NCBI GenBank assembly: GCA_022432975.1
Contig: CM039504.1
Location: forward strand, 364,196 to 428,195
Length of the DNA stretch: 64,000 nt
Reading direction: 5' to 3'
DNA from: Begonia masoniana
Taxonomy: Eukaryota; Streptophyta; Magnoliopsida; Cucurbitales; Begoniaceae
Below are positions 11,585 to 23,168 of the stretch, one piece after another. How positions within the stretch are numbered: position 1 is the first letter of the stretch; each line of letters opens with the position of its first letter. The notes under the pieces are model-generated. The model ran no database searches. It saw nothing but the letters and a program-made list of their open reading frames with translations, and was not told the origin of the DNA. The position numbers and the translations under genes were made by a program.

Positions 11585-12507
11585 GAATGTTTTTTTGAAG
11601 TTTATTCTTCAGAAAGATGTGAGAGAAAATGGGTTTGGGAATTAAGTTTCAGGTAAGTGGGTTGGTTTTGGTTTGAGAAGGGAGAGAATGAAGAGGGTGT
11701 GAAAGAGTTAATATAGGAAGTGGTTTTGTGCCTTTCTTGTTTAAGACGGAAAAATTCTGCCTTTTATTTGCATTCTAATCTTAAAGTGATTTGCATGTGA
11801 AATTAAAACTTTAGTATTTCTCTCCTGTCTCTCTTTCTCTCTCTTCAACAAAGTGAGTGGGAACTGTAGAGCTGTGCCTCTCTCTCTCTCTCTGAAGTCT
11901 GAACTGAACTGGGTTTCAAGTTATTTGCATGAAATCCAAATTTAAGATTGAGAATGGTTCTTTATCCTGGTTGTCTCTCGTCTTTATTGGGCTCTCTTTT
12001 TGTAACTCTTTCTCTCTCTCTCTCACTCTAAGAAAGAGAGAGGATAATCAAAAGAAAGGGAGATGAAACTTTTGTTAATCAGAAGCTGATGAGAAAATAG
12101 AAATGAAAAGAGAAATGAATAAATAGAAAGGTAACGAAGAAAGAGAAAAAGGGGCAGAGAGAGAGAGACTAGAGAGAGAGGCAGTCAAGGAAATGAGGAG
12201 GACCAAGATGACGACGACGATCATCTTAAATAAATAAAAAGAAAAGAAAGCAAAAGAATGATTTGTGTTCTGTGGATTTGAACTGCCCTTCATCATCACT
12301 TTTACTTTTTTTTGTCTTTTTATGATTCAATCCTGCCTTCTCTCACTCCTTCCTTTCTCTCTCCTTTCTCGTCTCGCCCGACGCCCAGTTCCTATTCATA
12401 CTCTCTACTACGTGAACTCCCCCACATTTACGAAAGAATTTCTCTTTCAGGGTTGCAAAACATCCCATTCACACCTGGAGAAGCAATCATAGGAACTGTA
12501 ACGGCTA
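11585..12507. other. SMXL3-like promoter and 5' flank, CT/GA-rich
   Basis: The region upstream of the minus-strand SMXL3-like gene contains many CT/GA runs (about 11565-11580, 11825-11845, 11878-11893, 12010-12025, 12155-12180). Such runs are possible GAGA-binding (BPC) sites in plants. No gene is supported. Confidence 0.45.
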
Positions 12508-12841
12508 GAATTATAAAGATTTATAATTTTATTTATATTTAAATTGTTAAACTATAAATTATACATTATGTTATTATTGAATTTAAATCCATATTAAAGT
12601 GATTTAATATGATTTTAACGAATTTTGAAATATAATGAATATAATATGGTTATAATACAATGTATAAAAACATTATGAGACAAGGCCTTATAGGCCTAAT
12701 GAAAAGAAATTGAACTTCATGGTTGTTAGTTATTATTTTGTAGGGTATCATGAACAGTCAAGGGGGTACACATTTTTCGATTCCACTGTAAAGACATTCT
12801 TTGAAACGGGAAATGTCTGATTTTTTGAGGATGTAGAGTTT

Positions 12842-13498
12842 GTGATGGGAGATAAGGAAGACATTGTCTTTGAGGAGGAAGTTGTTTCTCTTCCTTTGGT
12901 TTCCCTTGATTTCGATCAAATGGATAATAAAAAAGACAATGTTGAATCACTTCCAGAACCTTTTCAGGAAGTCATTCCCGATGAACAAACTCAACAGCCT
13001 CAAGAAACTATGTCATTACGGAGGTCCACTAGAAAGAGAAGGAATACGATTTCAGATAATTACATCGTATGCCTACAAGAACATGAGGAACTCGGCGAAG
13101 TGGAAGATGACCATTTCAATTTCAACCAATCCATTAAGAGTTCTGATTTCGATCAAATGGATAATAAAAAAGACAATGTTGAATCACTTCCAGAACCTTT
13201 TCAGGAAGTCATTCCCGATGAACAAACTCAACAGCCTCAAGAAACTATGTCATTACGGAGGTCCACTAGAAAGAGAAGGAGTACGATTTCAGATAATTAC
13301 ATCGTATGCCTACAAGAACATGAGGAACTCGGCGAAGTGGAAGATGACCATTTCAATTTCAACCAATCCATTAAGAGTTATGATTCTCAAAATTGGACTG
13401 ATACCATGAATGAGGAGTTAAAGTCCATGAAGGACAATGATGTTTGGGATCTCGTTCTGTTACCTGCAGGTTCGAAACCCGTCGGTTGTAAATAGATT
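12842..13498 (+). pseudogene. Copia pol linker/RT start with an in-frame tandem duplication
   Basis: The frame encodes the acidic linker that lies between copia integrase and RT (SLRRSTRKRRNTISDNYIV, then NWTDTMNEELKSMKDNDVWD) and reaches the start of RT (GSKPVGCK) before a stop at about 13495. A 237-bp unit is present twice in tandem (12908-13144 and 13145-13381). The copies differ by very few bases; one difference changes Asn to Ser. Because 237 is 79 codons, the frame is kept across the duplication. Confidence 0.8.
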
Positions 13499-14604
13499 TT
13501 TTAAATCCAAAAGGGATTCAAAAAGTAACATTGAGAGATTCAAACCATGTTTTGTTGCTAAGGGTTTTACTCAAAGCGAAGGCATCGACTATAAGGAAAT
13601 TTTCTCTCCGGTATCTACAAAAAATTCTTTTAGAATTACAATGGCACTAGTAGCTCATTGAGAAATGCCGTCTATGTTGCAACCCGAGTTATTTGATTCA
13701 GATAAATCAAATGACTTAGTTTACAAATTAAAAAAAATCAATCTATAGGCTAAAACAAGTTTCCCGTCAATGGTATTACAAAATTCAACAAGCAGTCACC
13801 TCATATGATTTTGAAGCGAATAAAGTTGATGATTGTGTATACCACAAATTTAGTGGAAATAAAATTATGTTTCTGATTTTATATGTCGATGACATATTAT
13901 TGGCATGCAACGATATAGGTTCGTTGCACGACACCATGAAATTTTTTTCAACGAAATTTGAAATGAAAGATCTTGGTGACGCCTCTTTTGTATTAAGAAT
14001 CTAGATATATCGAGATCGTTGTCGAGGTATACTTGGATTATCACAAGAGAGCTATATTGAGAAAGTTTTAAAAAGATATAGCATGCAAGAATGCAAATCA
14101 TGAGATACCCCTGTTGCCAAATGAGACAAAATAAATAAAAAACAATGTCCCTCAAGTGACCTTCAAGTCAAAGAAATGCAAAAGGTTCCTTATGCTTCGA
14201 CTGTAGGAAGCTTAATGTATGCTCAAGTATGCACGCGTCCAGATATTGCGTACATAGTTGGCATGTTAGGTAGATACATGAGCAATCCTGGATTGGATCA
14301 TTGGAATGTTGTAAAAAGGGTACTCAGATACTTACAAAGAACCAAAGAGTACATGCTCACATACAAAAAATCAGATCAGCTCGAGATCATTGGGTACACT
14401 GATTCTGATTTTGCTGGATGCCAAGATGACTTGAAATCAACGTCAGACTATATTTTTCTTTTAGCTGGAGGAGCTATCTTCTGGAAGAGTGTCAAACAGG
14501 GTATTACGACCTCTTCTACTATGGCAACTGAGTTGATAGAATGTTATGAGGCATCTAACCAGATATTATGGCTGAGTAACTTTGTCACGGGATTAAGAAT
14601 CTAG
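13499..14604 (+). pseudogene. Copia reverse transcriptase-RNase H remnant
   Basis: RT motifs are read in several frames: ARFKPCFVAKGFTQ-type and GIDYKEIFSPVS near 13530-13610, and the catalytic box ILYVDDILLA near 13875-13905. RNase H is open at 14176-14604, with the connection motif YASTVGSLMYAQVCTRPDIA, then GYTDSDFAGCQDD and TSSTMATELIECYEA. Stops and frameshifts between the blocks show it is not functional. A last pol piece (DNQSAKMF, FLVVKEMVQ) can be followed to about 14800. Confidence 0.85.
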
Positions 14605-15294
14605 AATGGTATTGAAAGATCACTATGAATTTTATGTGACAATCAGTCAGCTAAGATGTTCTCTAACAACAACAGGAGCTTCTCAAAGTCTAAGTTTGTA
14701 GATATCAAATTTCTTGTTGTGAAGGAAATGGTCCAGAGTGGTTAAATATCTATAGATCACATCAGAACAGACTTCATGGTTGCGGATCTGCTCACCAAGG
14801 GATTACAACCCTAGGTCTTTCATGAGCATGTTGCTCATATGGAGGTTGTATCTCTTAGAGATATTAAGGTTTAGTGGAAGTCTGTATATTTTATGTGATT
14901 CTATTCTATAGACATTTATAATGAATATTTTGGTTACTGCAGTATTCATTTTTATGAGGTATTCATTTAATTCACTCTGGCATTTGAGCTTTAATGATCT
15001 CAATAAAATTTTGGTTGGACCAGTTGGAAATAGGTATGTTAAATCACATTATATGTAATTTTCATGCTACACATTCATATTTGATCTATGTCATTTGGTT
15101 ATGTTGGTGTTTGTGATATTTGATAGGTTTAGTTATAATAATTATAACGAAAGTCGTTTTGATCCTTCATTTGATATAATTGATGGACGAGATTGTTTGC
15201 GTATACTCTGTTTAGATGATAACAAAATTGATATCATAAGGATAAAGTTATAATGTGTAATAGATTAGTTTATAATTTGATCCAAGTGAGAGAT

Positions 15295-15784
15295 TGTTAG
15301 AATTATAAGGATTTATAATTCTATTTGGATCTAAATTGTTAAACTACAATTTATACATTATGTTATCATTGGGTTTAAATCCATATTAAAGTGATTTAAT
15401 ATGATTTCAACGAATTTTGAAGTATATTGAATATAATATGATTATATTATAATGTGTAGAAATATTATGAGTAATTTATCAATTTCTGATGGACAAAATA
15501 ATAAATTACCCAATTAGGTTAACTAAATGATTATGGTCCCCAATTCACAATAGAACATTTCGCCTCTTTGGAACCGACATCACTCTAGAGAGCGTTTGAG
15601 AAGACGATTGTCGAATTCGAAAGATCCACGTACCTGATTTTCAGTATGTTGCATTCAGACAATAGATCCGGGTCGGGTACATCTTTCTAGTTTTTATTGA
15701 TTTCTTTGTAGAATATATAATGTATTGATTTGGGAATTAAATTTTTATTTGTTTTAGGATTCATTAATTCTAATGATTCGATCA
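15295..15784 (+). repeat. 3' LTR of the plus-strand copia element
   Basis: It begins TGTTAGAATTATAAGG directly after a purine-rich tract and probably ends ...GATTCGATCA, about 490 bp. The first roughly 170 bp match the truncated left copy at 12508-12680. The difference between the two copies is noticeable, so the insertion is not very recent. Confidence 0.65.
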
Positions 15785-16294
15785 GTAACTTCTCTCTCTC
15801 TCAAAGCTGGCATCCAAAAAACTCCTTTTTCCTCTGTATTTCAAAAGGAAGAAGAAGATGAAGTGATAGCCGTATGAAGCTCTTGTATATGTTGGTAATG
15901 CTGGCCCAATCTGCAAACATCCCTGTTAGGCTTTTATTTTGGGTTTCATAATTTTACAAAATTGGAGCCTTGTTCTAAAATTTATATTTTGCTTTTACTG
16001 AAAATATATATTAATATTAAATGAAAAGAGAGTAGATTTTATAAATTCAGAGGACAGTCTGCAGCGATGCTTCCTCTTTTCAGAAAAAATATACCTTCAC
16101 AGTTCACACACCATTTATGTACACCCATCCTCATTTATGGCCTCCTGTTTGAATTCCTTCTTCTTCTTCTTCTTCTTATTTAAATCCAGAAAAAAGAAAG
16201 AAACATCATAATCATATTTATATAATTCAGTACCCACTAAAATAAATTATACACAAGAACAAAAAATAAAATAAAATAAAATAAAATCTGAAAT
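15785..16294. other. Downstream flank of the OFP gene
   Basis: No gene is visible. The stretch includes a (TTC)n run at about 16158-16176 and an AAAAT-type run at about 16264-16285 and is AT-rich. Part of it is probably the 3' UTR of the minus-strand OFP gene. Confidence 0.4.
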
Positions 16295-17053
16295 CTAAGA
16301 CAAGCCCACATCCTCTTCTTTCTCATCAATCTCGTTAACTGAACTACACGACGGAGACGAAGCAAAAGACGTCTCTGCAGAAGTGAAAGAAACGATGTCT
16401 GTAGAACAATGAACGTTCGTAGAATAAGAAGATGATGATGATGATGATGAGGAGGAGGAGGAGGATGAAGATGAAGACAGATGGAGCAAAAGATCCAGAA
16501 AGGCTCCGACTATAAATCCATGGTTTTCCTTTCCATTGATTCTCAGATACCAACTCAATAACTCTTCCAAACAATCCCACTCTTTCATCTTATTAAACTT
16601 GACCATCTCCTCCATTGACTTCAGAAAATCTAAATGTGGATTCTCAGACTCCATGGCTATCACCAAGCTTTCATTGAATGGAGGACCCTCGTCTTCTTTT
16701 TCTTCTTCCTTCTCTTTTTCCGCCTCCTCTAAAATAGAGCTTGTGAAATTTGGTTCGAAAAATAGCCTCGCAGACCTCGCTTCGCGAACGACCACGTCGA
16801 GAGATTTTGGGTCAGAGTGGTCGGAGTCGGAGGAGTAGCCGACGGAGGATAACGAGGTCGTCAAGGGACAGGAGTCAGCGGCCTCGAGTTCTCCGGAAAA
16901 CGGGTAGGAAAAAATGGGGTCGAGAGGTTTGACGGTGTGCTCCCCGAGTCGAAATGAGAGGCTTCTAGGGTTGTTGCATGAAACCCAGCGGCAGTGTTGC
17001 CAACCAGGTTGTCTGCTCCTGAAAACATCAAGAAACTTCATCTTCCTCCCCAT
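16295..17053 (-). CDS. OFP13: OVATE family transcription repressor (OFP13/16-like)
   Basis: A single-exon gene of 252 residues, as usual for OFPs. The OVATE domain (about residues 128-195) is clear: PPFNESLVIAMESENPHLDF, SMEEMVKFNKMKEWDCLEEL, then LSWYLRINGKENHGFIVGAF. A short N-terminal block (MKFLDVFRSRQP, CNNPRSLSFR) and the RLFFEPNFTSSILEE motif are those of the OFP13/15/16/18 group. OFPs repress transcription and shape organ growth, in part with TRM proteins and KNOX/BELL factors. A run of about 18 Ser near the C-terminus is encoded by (ATC/TCC)n repeats at about 16429-16475 and may vary between individuals. From memory, OFP13 in Arabidopsis lies beside RPS17 and CAT6, as here, which supports the subgroup. 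Confidence 0.88.
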   Translation of the reverse strand: MGRKMKFLDVFRSRQPGWQHCRWVSCNNPRSLSFRLGEHTVKPLDPIFSYPFSGELEAADSCPLTTSLSSVGYSSDSDHSDPKSLDVVVREARSARLFFEPNFTSSILEEAEKEKEEEKEDEGPPFNESLVIAMESENPHLDFLKSMEEMVKFNKMKEWDCLEELLSWYLRINGKENHGFIVGAFLDLLLHLSSSSSSSSSSSSSSSSSYSTNVHCSTDIVSFTSAETSFASSPSCSSVNEIDEKEEDVGLS

Positions 17054-19067
17054 TGGATCTGATCAACTGCAAGAGAAGCTATGATTTGTAACTCTTGTCT
17101 GATCTTTTGTGCTGGGCAAAAGCACAGCATGACAGAGGGATTGAAAGAGAGAGAGAGAGAGTTTAAATAAGTTGGGTGAGAGAAAATGGGGACTGGTTGG
17201 TTCTTATAAGTAATAAATTTGTAGGTTTGGAGAATTGAATGTTAATCAATGCTCTCTCTAAACAGCTGAATTCTACTCTACCTACTTGCACCCATCCATC
17301 ATCTTCCTCTATACATACATACTCTATATAACCAACCAGACCCTCTCTTCTCCTTCAATCTTCATCATTCAGTCATTCATACAGTAAACTCGACTGCTTG
17401 GATTGCTTAGACGTCAATCGTTGTTGTCGATTGAATGTTGCCAAGAAGGGTTGAGAACACATGCACCTCTCCAGAAGAACAGTTTTGTGCTTAATTGGTC
17501 AGCTGCAGAAATGACAAAATGATGAGGAACGATTCCAATCAATATTGTTCAAAAACTTGTGTCCACGGGACAATGATCTCGTCAAGAAATAACAATAAAT
17601 TATAATTGCAAAAACACAGCTTGGTAGTGCAGCATAGCTCTCATGAGTAGGCATTAGAGACAACACGTACTGAAAATAGGAACCAATCTTAATTCATAAA
17701 TTCTTAGGAAACAGAGGAAGAATAAAAAAGATGAAAGAGGCAAAATTCACGTGAGATATTAAATGAGGAAGAGCATGCATATAAATCCTCACGTAACTCT
17801 ATTGCATTTATAGACTTGTGCTTTCAAATAAACCCACCTCATCTTTCAATTAATTTATTGAATGGAACATGTTTGGTCAAACCATTAAACCAAAACAAAA
17901 CAACGTGGGAGACGACGCTAATGATAAGATGTAACACCCATTATGGATTTGATCAAATCAAATATACAATTTCCTATAGATAATTGTAGATAAACCATGA
18001 GGGCTGGCTGTGGGTGGTCCCTAAAAATGACATTTTTAATCACAAACATACTACCCCAGTGGTCCCCATACGAGGGACCTTCCATTAATTTTGAACAAAT
18101 GGCTCTTCTAACCAAACTTAATTGTTTTAATTATTTCTAATGTAACATAATACTCAGGCTTTACATTTCTCTGTCCCTTGATCTCTTTGGTTTCGTATTT
18201 CTCTCTCTATCTTCAACTATGCATCATTTGTACGATCAAACCTTAAGTATGATATTCGGCCAATAATCTCGTCAATCATATGGTTAGCAACCACGGCTCT
18301 CTAGCAAGCTCCAATCTTGTATGCTCAAAAATTCGACTTTAGATATCTCTGTTCAATTACCTAAATTTAGCGATAATGCTTTGTTGACTAACGAGTCAAA
18401 ATTTTAGTTGTATCAGGTTAAAAAAATTAGGACATTAATTATATGGATTCTTTTTATGTAACGTACCATGCAGTTTGAATGGTATGATAAATCTCGTGTT
18501 CTACTTCAGAGATTTATAACGGGCAAAGTGCATTTAATCTATTGGATTTCGCGATAATTTACAACTTACTATTTGAATTTTTTTTACTTTTTAGAACGTC
18601 ACAATCCAAATTTAGCCGAGCCATGTTTTGACTTGGGAAGTTCGGACGGCTAAACATGGTGAAGGTTTAAAAGAGATGTATTCAAGTTTTATCATCAACT
18701 TCATTGGAAGCTCCGCACTCTAGTTTCACTTTCATTGCGAGAAAGCAAGTTAAAAATCGACGTATCGAATTAGCAATCACCTGCACATCACATGGTGATT
18801 TTAACCGATTATTTAACTCAGAGAGTCGACTCGCACACCATGTTACAACCCATGTAAATTAAAGTTCCATTTTCACTGTCACTTTGTTGTAATCCGGCGA
18901 CTTATCAAGTGTCTTCAAAAATAAAAAAAAAACTTCATATTTATTCTAGAAAATCATGAATATTAATATATGAAATAACACGATATAACTTGTAAACTGT
19001 GATAAGACTGTGAAGGTAGAACAAAGGCCGAAAATAAGATCAAAGACCTACAACTTTGTTGTTTGTT
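17054..19067. other. OFP promoter and intergenic DNA, no gene
   Basis: About 2 kb of AT-rich DNA. A GA run (17149-17162) lies about 100 bp upstream of the OFP start and can be part of its 5' leader or promoter. Only short, unconserved open frames are present. Confidence 0.5.
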
Positions 19068-19666
19068 CTACAAAAAACTGGTTAACTTTTCCTTCATCAG
19101 GTTGCAGGCTGAATATGGTTGGAAGATGTCGAGTAAAAGAGAACTATTGCATTTGGGGCATCTCGAGTGTTGCCTAGAAACCATGACATATAGGTGGCAG
19201 TTGATGCAACCCATTACAATCAAGGTAGAAGCTTCAAACAGAAGGCTGTTATCTGCAGAAATGCAAGAGTTCTGAGACGTTGAGGACGATGATTTGTCTT
19301 TGCAGAAAAGTCCTGGTTGTGAAAGGCTGAGATCCAAGTCTAAATCCGAACCTTTGTTTTCTTCCATTTCCTCTTCCTTCTTCTTCTCCGGCATCAGTTT
19401 TTCAACCTTCACGAAACCCGCCACGAATATTACTCGAAATGAACCAAAAAAAAAAAAAAGAGATATGTCAGAAGAGAAAAGAACTAGAGTTGTACCTGAT
19501 GAGAAACATTGTTTCGACCATCTTGTTCCTCAGAACTTTCACCAGCTTCAAAAGCTGAACCAACAAAGATGGAGAAATTCAGATCAAGGGCCTCAAAGGT
19601 CTTAGGGTTCTTGATCAGTTTGGGTTTCATCAGAGCCTCTTCCTTCCCCAGCCCCATGCTCTTCAT
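19068..19666 (-). CDS. GIR1-like EAR-motif zinc-ribbon protein
   Basis: Two exons, 19666-19496 and 19406-19068, join in phase 0 (…NNVSHQ | VEKLMPEKK…) and give 169 residues. Exon 1 contains LDLNFSI, exon 2 the stronger EAR motif LDLDLSLS. The C-terminus has IVMGCINCHLYVMVS followed by RCPKCNSSLLLD, a CxxC…CxxC zinc-ribbon-like motif found in the plant GL2-INTERACTING REPRESSOR (GIR1/2) family and its relatives. In those proteins the EAR motif binds TOPLESS and the cysteine motif is conserved; nuclear co-repression is the likely role. This protein is longer than GIR1 and its exact orthologue is unknown to me. The second-exon acceptor was chosen because it alone keeps the frame. A start 9 bases downstream (MGLGKEEALM) is also possible. 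Confidence 0.7.
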
Positions 19667-20251
19667 CCATACAAGAAGGGACTGAGATTGTTTCGTGTAT
19701 AAATAGGTAAAAATTTAATGAACTTGTTTGTAATTCCGGACGCCAAGTGTAAGAAATTTTAAAAAATAAAAAAATCATAACAAACAGAGAGCCTTTTTTG
19801 GGTGTGTGTGTCAAACAGGGTATGCAAATCATATGTTACTTTTAGGAAAACCCACATGATTTATCACATGCAAATATTTAGTAACTGTCAAATGTAATAA
19901 AGTCTGATGAACTTTTCCAGGTGAGTTGATCATCATTTAATGACTTCATTTACCAAATTTGATTTCTGTTTGTTTGTACTTGAATCTGTTTTCTCCCAAA
20001 ATTAAATGCTAATTTGCAGCACCGTTATAGTAATTGAAAACTTGACTTTGTAAATTATTAGTGCCTGAATCTACAACTTTGCAATTATTTACCTGAATTC
20101 TGAGAGAAGTTCATTGATTAAACTAACGTCGCAAATACAGCTGAAAATCTGATCAAAATGGAAAGAAGCATTGCGAGGATTATCAAAATCCAAGTTCTAA
20201 AATTTGATACCATCATGCAAAAAAGAAAATTCTTCTTGAAATACCCGTAAA

Positions 20252-20661
20252 TTATTCCATTAACTTAGTACCTTCTCCCCCCGGCACCATGGCCGAGAGC
20301 TCGAGGGGGAGCCACGGTCTGTGGTTCAACTCCAACAAGGCCAGGAATTTCAGGCATTCCGAGAGCAGCAAGCATATCGAGTGTCTCCTTTTCGACTTTG
20401 ATTTCATTGATCTTGATAGCAGACTTCTCGGGCACAAAGTCCATACGCCGCTCTCTTTCTTCTTCTTGCAATTTCAATGGGATTCCTCTAACTGGGCCCT
20501 TCTGAATTCTCTTCATTAAGTGGGTAGAAAATCCAGTAATCTTATTCCGCAGCCGGTTTGATGGTATTATTGCAACCTCTTCCAATGTCATTCTGGAGTA
20601 GTACCTTCTCTGTCACTTGGCGCGAAGATTTCTTCACAGTCTTGGTACGAACACGACCCAT
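20252..20661 (-). pseudogene. RPS17: 40S ribosomal protein eS17 (RPS17) coding region with lesions
   Basis: From the start at 20661 the frame reads [18 protein letters not shown], the conserved eS17 N-terminus, and then shifts. An extra base near 20604-20610 (GAGAAGG where GAGAGG is expected) moves the frame. The correct frame resumes as [17 protein letters not shown] and runs to the conserved end GHGAGGRRY at about 20268. Between MTL and EEV about nine codons that eS17 normally has (the DFHTNKK stretch) are absent; the flanking TTGGA words suggest deletion between direct repeats. So the gene has one frameshift and one in-frame deletion. It is not a processed copy, because promoter motifs and a 5' UTR intron are in place. 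Either the locus is a dying duplicate or the sequence contains errors. Confidence 0.85.
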
Positions 20662-20663
20662 TT

Positions 20664-21480
20664 TCTAAAAAGAAAACCAACTCTGTCGGATGCATCATAG
20701 ACGAAGCAGAATAAAATAACTAACACTTTTTAAATCAAACAGAAAGGGTGGCAAGGCACCAAGCGAAAAACATAAGCATTTTCAAATTGACCGCCCAATG
20801 TCCTTTCCAATTGAAATTTTTTACTTCCACCCAAGTTTTTGATTTCATCGGCAAACAAATATATATTGAAAAATGATGGAACTATACAAAAGGGGAGACG
20901 TACAAGTAAGCAATAAAAACAAAAGAACCAAGACCGTCCCCACCAAAACAGGGAATTACAAAAATGAAATCAATCTAAGAGACTATCAAGTCTAAACATT
21001 CCTCTTCAAAGAGCACTTATCCCATTTGCTCCAACTGCAACAAAGATGCAATGGGGAAAATGATCGAACCCCAAAGGACATATAATGGAAAAGACTGTGG
21101 AAGTTCAAGTAAATAATCTTAAACGACAGCCACTATTCCACAAGGAATCCAAAATCTAAAGAAAAAACTCGTCCCCAGAGCCATCGCATATTACTTCAAA
21201 CATTTTTCTTCTCAAGCTCGATTCATGATAAGTCGAATCTACACATATACGCATTTGATGATAAGTCTCTAAATTCAATAATGTCGAAGTCAAAAGCGCG
21301 AAGGAACTAAGAAAACAAATGGAGAAGCTTACCGACAAAGGAAGCAGAGAGGGAAGGAGAATCGAGGGGGAAGGCTGCTCCACAGAGAAAAAAAGCTCAA
21401 GGGCTTCGCCGTGTCAGCATTCCAAAAATACTGATTTTTCCCAGAAGCCCGGCCCGGCCCGGCCCAAATAAATGATGGGA
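20664..21480 (-). promoter_or_regulatory. eS17 5' UTR intron and site II promoter
   Basis: On the minus strand a pyrimidine-rich leader (…CTCTCTGCTTCCTTTGTCG) ends at 21333 with a GTAAGC donor. A TTTTCTTTTTAG acceptor precedes the exon at 20664, three bases before the ATG. A 5' UTR intron right before the start is usual for plant ribosomal protein genes. Upstream, near 21445-21470, is TTTGGGCCGGGCCGGGCCGG, containing the TGGGCC (site II) element that drives ribosomal protein genes. Confidence 0.65.
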
Positions 21481-23168
21481 GAGGTGTAAATATTGGCAAC
21501 GAGAAGGGTTTATTTGTACATTCCAAACAGAATTAGAACACGTGTAGAACTGTAGGATGGAAGTGAGAAGAGACAAGACACCAAGACAATGATCAATTTA
21601 AGAAAAGGGTATTTTGACAAAAGCCCATCATCTTTCTTCAATAGTTCAATCTTATCATCAAATTATTTTTTAATTTATTTCAAGCTTTTGTCCTCTTTTG
21701 CGTGTACCCTTTGTTTAGATTTTGTGTTGCCTTCAATTAAGATGATGATTTTAGGGACATGGTGACGTTGAGTATGATGGAGATATTCAGTGCAAAAAGA
21801 TTATTTTTCAAAATGAAGTTTCCGGGTCATTTTCACCTCGAATTATATTCTAGTAACTTGGTGATCAAAGTTAAAAAAACAATAATGGATGGAATGGAAT
21901 TTGGAATTGGATTAAGAAGATCTTTTGTCAACCGAAAGCACAAGGCAAAAGGTTGGATCTCATCATGTACTTTTCAAAACCCTGATTATCAGAAGGAATT
22001 CAGTAGTGTTTTTGGGTGGACAAAATCTCAATTAAAGTGCCTTTTTCTATCTTGGATCTTTTTTTTTTTTTACTTCAACTTGACAAGTTGGTTTGGCCTC
22101 GGCACCTTCCAAATCCCCAACCCACGTCAAAAGGCAGTGGATATTTGACAAATTAGCAACTGGGAATATTAGATAAACAAATGTAATGAAGGGTCAATTT
22201 ATGATTCCCATGTCACATCGCAGGAAAGCCTCTCACGCCATAAAATATCCCCAATGCAAGTCCATTACCATTGTTAATATAGGACCATGGGTGGACTGAT
22301 TTGAAGACCCAAAAAAGGGCAGTCGAAGCGTTTGTATGTTTGGGTTGTCAAAGCCAAAGGGTTCGTTAGGGATAATATAATGAAATATATTCCTTGATAC
22401 TACTGGTAGACTGGTAGTGGTAGGACGCACATGCAATTCTATCTCCTAAAAATGGAGTGGCAGCCAATGAACTCCACTTCTAACAACTTTGAAAGATGCT
22501 CATGCCTACAAACCATGAACACAGAATAAATTACTGCAAATATGGAATTTCAAGATGGATTCTTCTTCTCCGTCCGGGAAAGGAATGAATGGAGTAAAAA
22601 AAAAAGCCTTGTTTTCAGGCGCACATAACACAGTTTGGGGAATTTCTTGAAGATTGCTTAATACCCCCAAAAGAATCGATCTGATGGGCCCCCCACATCC
22701 AAAACCAATAAGAGAAAGTGATTGGATTAGGATTTAGGAACATGGAGCCAACATGATGCCCCCAGGTCCCATCCCATTTTGTCATAAAGTGCTTCATCTT
22801 TCTCCTTTACCCCTGCGGCCTGCCTGCTTTCTTTCTTTTCTACACATTTTCATCAATTTGTTTAATTAAACAGCAGAAACTCTACCCCAGGTACAGTTTT
22901 TTGAGCCTGAAATCGTCACAGCTTTTAGAGAACAGTGAAAAATGCAAATGCCAAAGGATATCATCATAGCTTTTACGCCTGTTTTTATTATAAAACTCCA
23001 ACCAAAAACAAGGCCTGGAAAGAAATTGGTGGATAAGCTCAGAATTTACAGACACATCACAATCTAATTGCCAATCCCACCACTGTTAGAACCCACACTA
23101 TACAATTGCCCCCCCTCACTACCATCCATCAAAACATACCAACAAACCTCTACTTTTTTTTTTGCACA
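21481..23168. other. Intergenic, no supported gene
   Basis: AT-rich spacer between the eS17 promoter and the 3' end of the CAT6-like gene. It holds short poly(T) and poly(A) runs (22059-22071, 22597-22606). A 129-residue open frame at 21759-22148 has no recognisable motif and was not accepted. Confidence 0.5.

Larger units (their letters stand above)
12508..15784 (+). mobile_element. Internally deleted Ty1/copia retrotransposon (plus strand)
   Basis: Two related terminal segments flank pol remnants. The left one (12508-about 12680) and the right one (15295-15784) share the tract ...aattgttaaactataaatt...ttaaatccatattaaagtga.... The left LTR is cut short, and gag, protease and integrase are absent. 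Pol starts in the linker before RT (12842) and continues as RT and RNase H with frameshifts and stops. A polypurine-like ccaagtgagagat precedes the right LTR. Possible target duplications are ggaac on the left and gtaac on the right, one mismatch, so the ends are likely but not proven. Confidence 0.85.

Noticed and set aside
12908..13381. CRISPR-like or satellite array
   Set aside because: Only two units are present, without spacers, in a eukaryotic transposon; it is a simple tandem duplication.
20600..20661. Programmed frameshifting in eS17
   Set aside because: No slippery site and pseudoknot were seen, eS17 is not known to use recoding, and codons are also missing; error or gene decay is simpler.
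21759..22148. 129-residue open frame
   Set aside because: No conserved motif, no splice context, and AT-rich codons like random intergenic DNA.
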